Shown here one piece after another: positions 52,110 to 57,738 of a stretch of DNA of 57,738 bases (position 1 is the first letter of the stretch; each line of letters begins with the position of its first letter). The notes below the pieces were generated by a model. That model was given only the letters and a program-made list of their open reading frames with translations. It ran no database searches and was not told where the DNA came from. The stretch is from contig JAFBAS010000095.1 of the NCBI GenBank assembly GCA_019247605.1, positions 1 through 57,738 on the forward strand, written 5' to 3'. The position numbers and the translations under genes are program-made. The stretch comes from Hyphomicrobiales bacterium. Lineage in GTDB: Bacteria; Pseudomonadota; Alphaproteobacteria; Rhizobiales; Beijerinckiaceae.

Positions 52110-53464
52110 GCCGTGAGCGCCGGCGACAAAATCGCCGGCTCCGCTTCTTCAATGTCTTTCCGAGGCAGCCGTGCCGAGACGATGACGCCGCCTTTTTGGC
52201 GAACGCCGATGGCGAGCTTGCCACCTAGCGGCTTGATCCGTTCCTCCATGCCGGCCAATCCGTATCCGGTTTTTTGGCGCGAGGGCTCAAATCCGGCTCC
52301 ATCGTCTTCCACGGTGACCAGCACATCGTGGACATCGTGTTGCACCCGGATCTCGACCCGCCGAGGGCGGCCATGCCGCACGGCGTTGCTGAGGCTCTCC
52401 TGGATGGTCCGATAGACGACTTCGTCGAGTGGATGGTTGATGGCCTCTTTCGGCAGATGCATCTCGAAAGTGACTTCCGGCTGCCGCGTCCGCCAAAAGG
52501 TCACCAGATTTTCGACCGCCTGGTTCAAACCGACATCGAGAAGGGCCCCGGCACGCAATCGCCCGAGCATCGCCCTGATATGCTTCTGCATGTGTTCGGC
52601 CGCTTCTCGGATTGCGTCCGAGCGGGCCATGATCTCCTCGCGCTCCCCGCTTCCGGCAAAACGCTTGATCATGGTGGCGTCGACGCCGACCGCGAACAGG
52701 AAAGGTCCCACCTCGTCATGAAGATCGCGCGCGAGGTCTGCCCGCTCTTCGTCCTGGACCGCGGCGAGTTGCTCCTGGAGCTTGAGGTTTCTCGATTCCA
52801 TGTCCGAGAGGCGATCGAGCATTCGATTGAAGCCCCCGCACAGGCGTGACAATTCCAGCGGCCCGTTCTCAGCGACGTGCTGCGTATAGTCCCCGCCGCC
52901 AACTCGCGTGAAAGCGGCCGACAAGCGCTGCAGCGGTCGGAACGCATAGCCGACCGCCACGAAGGTCAGGGACAAAACGAGGCCGCAGAAGATACCGAGA
53001 ATCGCAAGTACGAGGCGCACATCTTCCCAAGCCTCCCCGATCTCATTGTGCGGGTCGGTCTCGAGCTCGATGCTGCCTCTGCCATGCAGGGGAGCAGGCA
53101 TGGGTAGCCGCACGATGTTGGGTGGACCGGCGAGGAGACGGTAAAGCCAATCGGGGACAACCTCCAAAGCCGGTGCAAGCTCTGAGGAGGCGACGATACC
53201 GCCGGCTTCGTTTGTCCAGGAAACGCGCAAATGACGGTCGCCATCGAAATCGGCAACGAGTTGACGCAGCTTGCGATCCGGTTCGGCGTCGAGGCCCGCA
53301 TCGGTGATGGCGTTGCGCGCCATGCGTTGGCCCACCGCCATCGCGGCATGCATTTCGGCGCGCACCTTGCTTCGCGCGTAACCATAGGTGAGCAAGCCGC
53401 CAAGCAAGAGGCTGACCAGCAAGACGAGCGTGGTGAGCAGTATGAGTTGAAGTCGCAACGACAA
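52106..53464 (-). CDS. NarX/UhpB-type sensor histidine kinase
   Basis: This is about 452 residues. A first membrane helix (LILLTTLVLLVSLLLGGLL) is followed by a ~120-residue periplasmic sensor domain and a second helix (ILGIFCGLVLSLTFVAVGYA). A HAMP region (FRPLQRLSAAFTRVGGGDYT), a HisKA_3 helix with the phosphorylated His in ARDLHDEVGP, and a HATPase_c with TIQESLSNAVRHG, VEDDGAGF and YGLAGMEERI follow. The start is uncertain: a TTG at 53464, preceded by AAAGAGG, fits the first helix; in-frame upstream sequence looks non-coding. It phosphorylates the overlapping response regulator. The periplasmic ligand is unknown. Confidence 0.85.
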   Translation of the reverse strand: MSLRLQLILLTTLVLLVSLLLGGLLTYGYARSKVRAEMHAAMAVGQRMARNAITDAGLDAEPDRKLRQLVADFDGDRHLRVSWTNEAGGIVASSELAPALEVVPDWLYRLLAGPPNIVRLPMPAPLHGRGSIELETDPHNEIGEAWEDVRLVLAILGIFCGLVLSLTFVAVGYAFRPLQRLSAAFTRVGGGDYTQHVAENGPLELSRLCGGFNRMLDRLSDMESRNLKLQEQLAAVQDEERADLARDLHDEVGPFLFAVGVDATMIKRFAGSGEREEIMARSDAIREAAEHMQKHIRAMLGRLRAGALLDVGLNQAVENLVTFWRTRQPEVTFEMHLPKEAINHPLDEVVYRTIQESLSNAVRHGRPRRVEIRVQHDVHDVLVTVEDDGAGFEPSRQKTGYGLAGMEERIKPLGGKLAIGVRQKGGVIVSARLPRKDIEEAEPAILSPALTA

Positions 53465-53701
53465 CGCTGAACACCTCTTTGCGACGTACCTAGGCTTCGA
53501 CCATAGGCTCAACCCTCGGTAAGGCAAAGCACGCCCCTGCTCGTCTTGCCGAAAAACCACGCCGGGAGGCGTACCCGGCCGCATTTCGGGAATTTTTCCC
53601 GTAGCCGGAGCCTGCCACCCCGCATAGGTTTGGCGAGCATTTTTCGAAATGAACTCGTGGCGGGGTGACCGGGGTCGGGTGTAGTTGGGCAACGAGGATC
53701 G

Positions 53702-53733
53702 GATCTGCTTCCTGGGCAAGGCGAGAGCAGATC
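53702..53733. promoter_or_regulatory. Inverted repeat just upstream of the TonB-dependent receptor
   Basis: GATCTGCT (53702-53709) and AGCAGATC (53726-53733) form a perfect 8-bp inverted repeat with a 16-bp spacer, ending 4 bases before the GGAG ribosome site (53738-53741) of the receptor gene. Half-site centres are 24 bp apart. It could be an operator or an mRNA hairpin controlling translation. Confidence 0.55.
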
Positions 53734-53749
53734 GCGTGGAGAAACATGG

Positions 53750-56071
53750 ATGAGGCGGCTTTTCGCCGGCGTCGCGCTGTCGACGCTGCTTCCTTGCATC
53801 AGCTATGCGCAAAACGCGACGAACGCCTCGCCTGAGGGCGCGGTGGCGCTTCCCGAGATCGAAGTCGTAGCCACGGCGCCGGGGGGCCCAAGCGTCGCGG
53901 CCGACAAGGTGCCGGCGGCAGTGCGCTCGGTCTCGGCCGCCGACATCGCCAAGACGAACGGCGCGACCGTCGCCAACGCGCTCGATCAACAGCTCTCGAG
54001 CGTGTCGGTGAACAGCGTCACCGGCAACCAATATCAGCCCGACGTCAGTTATCGGGGCTTTGATGCCTCCCCTGTGAGCGGCACGCCCGAAGGCCTCGCC
54101 GTCTATCAGAACGGGGTGCGCATCAACGAAGCCTTCGGCGATATCGTCAATTGGGAGCTTATCCCGACAAACGCGATCGATCAGACGCAGCTCATCTCGA
54201 ACAATCCCGCCTTCGGTCTCAATGCGCTTGGGGGCGCCGTGGTGCTCACCATGAAAAATGGGTTCACCTACCAAGGCGGCGAAGCAAATTTGCAGATCGG
54301 CAGCTATGGAAGCCGGCTCGCCTCATTCCAATACGGAAAACAGATCGGCAATTTTTCGCTGTATGTCGCCGGACAGGGCATCAACGATGCGGGCTGGCGC
54401 GATTATTCACGCTCGCAGATTCGCCGATTTTACGCCGACCTCGGCTACAGGGCGGAAGCGGCCGAATTTCATCTCAGCCTGAGTCAGGGTTCATCCCATC
54501 TCGGCAATCTCGGCCCGACGCCCACCCAGCTCCTCGCGATCCGCGACGCCGCTGTCTACACCGGCCCGCAGAACACGCACAACGATGCCTGGATGGCAAA
54601 TCTCAGCGGCAAGCTCGATGTCACCGACACGCTGAAGATCGAGGGCAACGCCTATGTGCGCTCCTTCCGCCAACGGCACAACGACGGCAATCCCTCGCAA
54701 GCGCAATCCTGCGATCCGGCCGTCAATCCGGGCCTTTTGTGCTTCGGCGACCCCGAGACGCTGCTCACCGATGCGAACGGCAATCAGGTCGCGGACACGC
54801 TGAACGGGGGCGTCGCGGGAGAGATCGACCGCACGCACACGTCCTCGCTCGGCGAAGGCGCTTCCTTGCAGGCGACAAGCACGCAAGAGATCGGCGGCTT
54901 CAACAATCGTCTGGTGATCGGCGCAAGCGCCGATCATGCGGTCACGAGCTTTCTCGGCAGCGGCGAACTCGGCGTCATCCAGCCCGATCTCACGGTCGCG
55001 GGTCTGGGCACGATCATCGACGAGCCGGGCGGCGACGACGCTCCCGTAAGCTTGAGGACCACCAACGCCTATTACGGCGTCTACGCGCTCGACGCGTTCG
55101 ATGTGACGGACCGGCTGACCGTCACGGCGGGTGGACGCTACAATCTCGCGAACATCTCGCTCAACGACCGCCTCGGCACGGCGCTCAACGGCAACAACAC
55201 CTACACTCACTTCAATCCGCTCCTCGGCGCGACTTACAAGCTTACGCCCGACATCACGATTTATGGCGGCTTTTCAGAAGCCAACCGCGCCCCAACGCCG
55301 CTCGAGCTCGGCTGTGCCGATCCGGCTCACCCTTGCCTCATCGACAACTTCGTCGTCTCGGATCCTCATTTGCGGCAAGTGGTTTCGCGCACTTTCGAGA
55401 CGGGACTTCGAGGCAAGTTCACGCTCGCCTCGCTTCCCGGGCGCTTCGATTGGAGCGGGGGCGTCTTCCGTGCCACCAACAACAACGACATCCTGAACGT
55501 GCCTAGCGACATCACGGGCCTCGGCTTCTTTCAGAACATCGGGCGCACGCGCCGCCAAGGCATTGAGCTCGCCTTGAAATACACGGATGATCGCTGGTCT
55601 GCTTACGCGCGCTACAGTTTTCTCGACGCGACGTTCCTAAGCGACGTGAAGCTTGCCTCACCTTTCAATCCGTTCGCCGACGCCAATGGCGACATCCTCG
55701 TCCATCCCGGGGATCGCATCCCGTCGCTGCCGCGCCACAAGCTCAATCTCGGCATCGACTATCGGGTCACTGACAAGCTCACCGTGGGCGGTGATGTGAT
55801 CATGGCGAGTGGTCAGTTCCTGAGCGGCGATCAGATCAATCTTCTCGGCAAGGTGCCGGGCTACGGGATCGTCAATCTTCACGCTTCCTATCAGGTTTGG
55901 GATCATGCGCAGGCGTATGCGCTTGTCGGAAATGCCCTGGACAAGCGCTACAAGACGTTCGGCATTCTCGGCAACCCGGCGGCGGTCCCCTTCCTCAATC
56001 TGTCCGATCCGCGCTTTTTCAGCCTCGGGCCGCCGCTCAGCGTGCAAATGGGCGTGAAGGCGACGTTTTGA
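53750..56071 (+). CDS. TonB-dependent outer-membrane receptor
   Basis: This is a 773-residue protein with a signal peptide (cleavage near SYAQNA), a TonB-box-like LPEIEVVATAP, a plug domain and a ~22-strand barrel ending in aromatic residues (VQMGVKATF). The plug contains NGATVANALDQQLSSVSVNS, then PDVSYRGFDASPVSGTPEGL and FGLNALGGAVVLTMKNG. The barrel includes the conserved GFSEANRAPTPLELGC region. It imports a scarce metal chelate or vitamin. Divergent from the HK-RR-TonB operon and near xoxF, a lanthanide-chelate role is plausible but unproven. The ATG at 53750 fits the GGAG spacing; an ATG at 53746 is out of frame. Confidence 0.92.
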   Translation: MRRLFAGVALSTLLPCISYAQNATNASPEGAVALPEIEVVATAPGGPSVAADKVPAAVRSVSAADIAKTNGATVANALDQQLSSVSVNSVTGNQYQPDVSYRGFDASPVSGTPEGLAVYQNGVRINEAFGDIVNWELIPTNAIDQTQLISNNPAFGLNALGGAVVLTMKNGFTYQGGEANLQIGSYGSRLASFQYGKQIGNFSLYVAGQGINDAGWRDYSRSQIRRFYADLGYRAEAAEFHLSLSQGSSHLGNLGPTPTQLLAIRDAAVYTGPQNTHNDAWMANLSGKLDVTDTLKIEGNAYVRSFRQRHNDGNPSQAQSCDPAVNPGLLCFGDPETLLTDANGNQVADTLNGGVAGEIDRTHTSSLGEGASLQATSTQEIGGFNNRLVIGASADHAVTSFLGSGELGVIQPDLTVAGLGTIIDEPGGDDAPVSLRTTNAYYGVYALDAFDVTDRLTVTAGGRYNLANISLNDRLGTALNGNNTYTHFNPLLGATYKLTPDITIYGGFSEANRAPTPLELGCADPAHPCLIDNFVVSDPHLRQVVSRTFETGLRGKFTLASLPGRFDWSGGVFRATNNNDILNVPSDITGLGFFQNIGRTRRQGIELALKYTDDRWSAYARYSFLDATFLSDVKLASPFNPFADANGDILVHPGDRIPSLPRHKLNLGIDYRVTDKLTVGGDVIMASGQFLSGDQINLLGKVPGYGIVNLHASYQVWDHAQAYALVGNALDKRYKTFGILGNPAAVPFLNLSDPRFFSLGPPLSVQMGVKATF

Positions 56072-56098
56072 CGGTAGGCCTCGCGTCTTGGCGGCCCG

Positions 56099-57037
56099 CT
56101 ATTCCCATTCGAGCTCTTGATACGCGGCAGTGGCGTTGCGCGCATTGTATTCATCAAAGAGGGCCCATCGGTCCTTTTCCGCGGTCGCGGCTTTCTTCAC
56201 CGCGTCGGCGAGCGGCGTCCCTTTGGCGATTGCGGCGCGCATATCGAGGGCCAGCCGCTCGAGGTATCGCCGCTCATCTCCCAAGGCATCAGGCCACGCG
56301 ACCGGGACGGGTCCATGGCCGGGCACGGCTCTTTCGGCCTGGATCGCAGCGAGCTCGTCCATGAGGCGCAGCCATCCCTTGAGCCGCCCATCGAGCACCG
56401 GCACATGCTCGACGAAGAGGAGATCGCCGGCAAAGAGCGTCGCCGTCTCTTCGTCGAAGACTGTGAGGTCCGTATCCGTGTGGGCCGCGGGCCAGGCGCG
56501 CAAGACGAGGTGCCGTGAGCCGAGATCGAGCACCATCTCCTTTTCGACGAGAAGCGTCGGTGGGACCGAGCGCACTTCCTCGATGAGCTCGTCTCCCATG
56601 GAGCGGCGGAAGGTGGACTTGTAATAGTCCATGCGCGCCGCCATCGCGGCCGACAATGCGGCATGGCCGACGAAATTTGTCCCGTTATCGACAAAGGCGG
56701 CGTTGCCGAACAGATGGTCGGGATGATCATGGGTATCGATCACATAGCGGATGGGCTTGTCCGTGACGGCTCGAACGGCGGCACGCAACCGGCGCCCCTC
56801 GGCGACGCTGCCGCCGGTATCGATTACGGCGACCGCCGCTCCCCCGACAATGAACCCGACATTGGCGATCGCGCCCGCGTTTTCCTCCGTCATCAAGGAC
56901 ACGATTGCGTGATGAACATAAACGCCCCGCGCGATCTCCTCCATCGGCAACGGTGTCTCAACGCCTTGTCCCAGCGCCACCGATGCGAGCTCGAGCGCCA
57001 ACGCCGCCGCAGCCAATCCCCTCAGAAAATTGCGCAT
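56099..57037 (-). CDS. Quinoprotein relay system zinc metallohydrolase (SoxH-like)
   Basis: This is a 312-residue exported metallo-beta-lactamase-fold protein with a signal peptide ending in ASVALGQG. The motif THDHPDHLFGN (HxHxDH) and further His residues in NFVGHAALS, WPAAHTDTDL and AVPGHGPV complete the zinc site. The family is regularly encoded beside PQQ-dependent dehydrogenases in periplasmic quinoprotein systems; its reaction is not established. The ATG at 57037 is chosen because it gives a clean signal peptide. It diverges from xoxF across 371 bases and converges with the receptor gene. Confidence 0.87.
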   Translation of the reverse strand: MRNFLRGLAAAALALELASVALGQGVETPLPMEEIARGVYVHHAIVSLMTEENAGAIANVGFIVGGAAVAVIDTGGSVAEGRRLRAAVRAVTDKPIRYVIDTHDHPDHLFGNAAFVDNGTNFVGHAALSAAMAARMDYYKSTFRRSMGDELIEEVRSVPPTLLVEKEMVLDLGSRHLVLRAWPAAHTDTDLTVFDEETATLFAGDLLFVEHVPVLDGRLKGWLRLMDELAAIQAERAVPGHGPVPVAWPDALGDERRYLERLALDMRAAIAKGTPLADAVKKAATAEKDRWALFDEYNARNATAAYQELEWE

Positions 57038-57408
57038 GAAAGCTCTTTCTCGAGGGTTTGCGTCTTGGCCCTGGTGCATCCGAGGTGTCGCCGATCGTGA
57101 GCCGCCGGATCGTGCACGCTCGAAGATACCTGCCCGCGCAAGCCGGTGTCGCTGCCAATAAAGAGGTTGCACCCTTTTCGGAACCGGCATAGCTTGATCC
57201 CGTCTCCGGCTTCAAGGACGATTGTGTTAGGGAGAGCTATCGTTCTCGAAGACTAGGCGAGGCTGACAGCCTTGCCCCGTTATGCCTCGCTGAGGTCGTG
57301 ACACGCTGCCGGAGAAATCAATCCCACTGTGGCCGTCGCGGACGGCGGAATGGCTATGTGTCCGTCGCGACTGGAGGAAACTCGAGCCTCGGAAACGGGA
57401 GGAGACAC
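57038..57408. other. Divergent promoter region between metallohydrolase and xoxF
   Basis: No gene is present in these 371 bases. They hold several short dyads (57256-57276, 57284-57295, 57332-57346), an 8-bp direct repeat (CCGTCGCG at 57333 and 57362) and the GGGAGGAG ribosome site of xoxF (57398-57405). Two divergent promoters must lie here; I cannot place their -35/-10 elements with confidence. Confidence 0.6.
57256..57290 (+). promoter_or_regulatory. Overlapping, mutually exclusive stems in the xoxF leader
   Basis: GGCGAGGCT (57256-57264) can pair with AGCCTTGCC (57268-57276; 8 of 9). The same 5' arm, GCGAGGC (57257-57263), can instead pair perfectly with GCCTCGC (57284-57290). The two folds exclude each other. 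This could be a leader switch if transcribed, or an operator dyad if not. It lies ~120-150 bases before the xoxF start. Confidence 0.4.
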
Positions 57409-57738
57409 ATGCGAAGATTCTGGCTTGCGAGCCTTCTTGGCGCCTGCGCGACTGTCGCGACACCCGCGATCATCGCGTCGAGCGGGAGGGCAGATGATGA
57501 TCTGACGAAACTGGCCCAGAACCCCAAGGACTGGGTGATGCCGACGGGCGATTACGCCAACCATCGCTATTCCGCGCTGAAGCAAATCAACAAGGACAAT
57601 GTCGGGAAGCTCCAGGTTGCTTGGACGTTTTCGACAGGCGTGCTGCGAGGCCATGAGGGAGCGCCCCTCGTAATCGGCGATGTCATGTATCTGCATGCGC
57701 CATTCCCGAACACGGTTTATGCGCTCGACCTCAACAAT
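57409..57738 (+). CDS. xoxF: Lanthanide-type PQQ methanol dehydrogenase XoxF (3' partial)
   Basis: These are the first 110 residues of a PQQ-dependent alcohol dehydrogenase that oxidises methanol in the periplasm and passes electrons to a c-type cytochrome. A signal peptide (MRRFWLASLLGACATVATPA) is followed by DWVMPTGDYANHRYSALKQI. KLQVAWTFSTGVLRGHEGAP and PFPNTVYALDLNN then appear, a run characteristic of XoxF, especially clade 5, rather than MxaF. The catalytic lanthanide ligands lie beyond the window. ATG at 57409 with GGGAGGAG five bases upstream. xoxG and xoxJ would be expected downstream. Confidence 0.92.
   Translation, partial: MRRFWLASLLGACATVATPAIIASSGRADDDLTKLAQNPKDWVMPTGDYANHRYSALKQINKDNVGKLQVAWTFSTGVLRGHEGAPLVIGDVMYLHAPFPNTVYALDLNN

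Noticed and set aside
53465-53749. Cobalamin or other known riboswitch upstream of the TonB-dependent receptor
   Set aside because: The 285 bases lack a recognisable B12-box-like segment and must also contain the divergent kinase promoter; only a simple inverted repeat is seen.

Overview
The window is about 63% GC by eye and gene-dense. It looks like an alphaproteobacterium of the Rhizobiales (Hyphomicrobiales), plausibly a methylotroph of the Beijerinckiaceae/Methylocystaceae type. That placement is inference from protein style and from the 3' end, where a lanthanide-type methanol dehydrogenase (xoxF) starts beside its quinoprotein-relay metallohydrolase and a TonB-dependent receptor.

Layout. 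1-3.2 kb: the end of carA, a cupin, a SAM methyltransferase and a tricarballylate/citrate-type MFS carrier. 3.2-10.2 kb (minus strand): uvrD, an exported hypothetical pair, an orphan sugar-type periplasmic binding protein and a short MetE-like methyltransferase. 10.45-16.77 kb: tRNA-Met(CAT) with a 6.24-kb island in its 3' end. The island is bounded by a 45-bp direct repeat (44/45 identical). It carries a wrecked tyrosine recombinase, an HlyD / double ABC-2 permease / HlyD exporter operon and a truncated cNMP-binding remnant. 17-25 kb: DUF3237, pyrophosphatase, a Tat-exported SDR, an alpha/beta hydrolase, a LigJ / extradiol dioxygenase / ModA-fold group and an FAD oxidoreductase. 25.6-31.4 kb: a complete livKHMGF-type ABC operon with a strong hairpin between the binding protein and the first permease. 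31.4-37.4 kb: a betaine-homocysteine-type methyltransferase with a histone-H1-like tail, then a tightly overlapped operon of flavin monooxygenase, carboxymuconolactone decarboxylase, beta-hydroxyacid dehydrogenase and lactonase. 37.4-42.9 kb: small exported proteins, emrAB, an MgtC-like protein and DUF3175. 43-48.4 kb: GH15, amylo-alpha-1,6-glucosidase and GT4 glucan genes. 48.6-57.7 kb: a DHA2 exporter, an HK-RR-TonB operon divergent from a TonB-dependent receptor, then the metallohydrolase divergent from xoxF.

How they may work together. The last 7.4 kb reads as one physiological locus: a sensor kinase and NarL-type regulator co-transcribed with a private TonB, facing an outer-membrane receptor, beside a lanthanide-dependent methanol dehydrogenase. 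Metal or metallophore uptake wired to methanol oxidation is the most interesting hypothesis here. The tRNA-Met island and its ATPase-less exporter is the second. No CRISPR array, rRNA or complete insertion sequence was seen.
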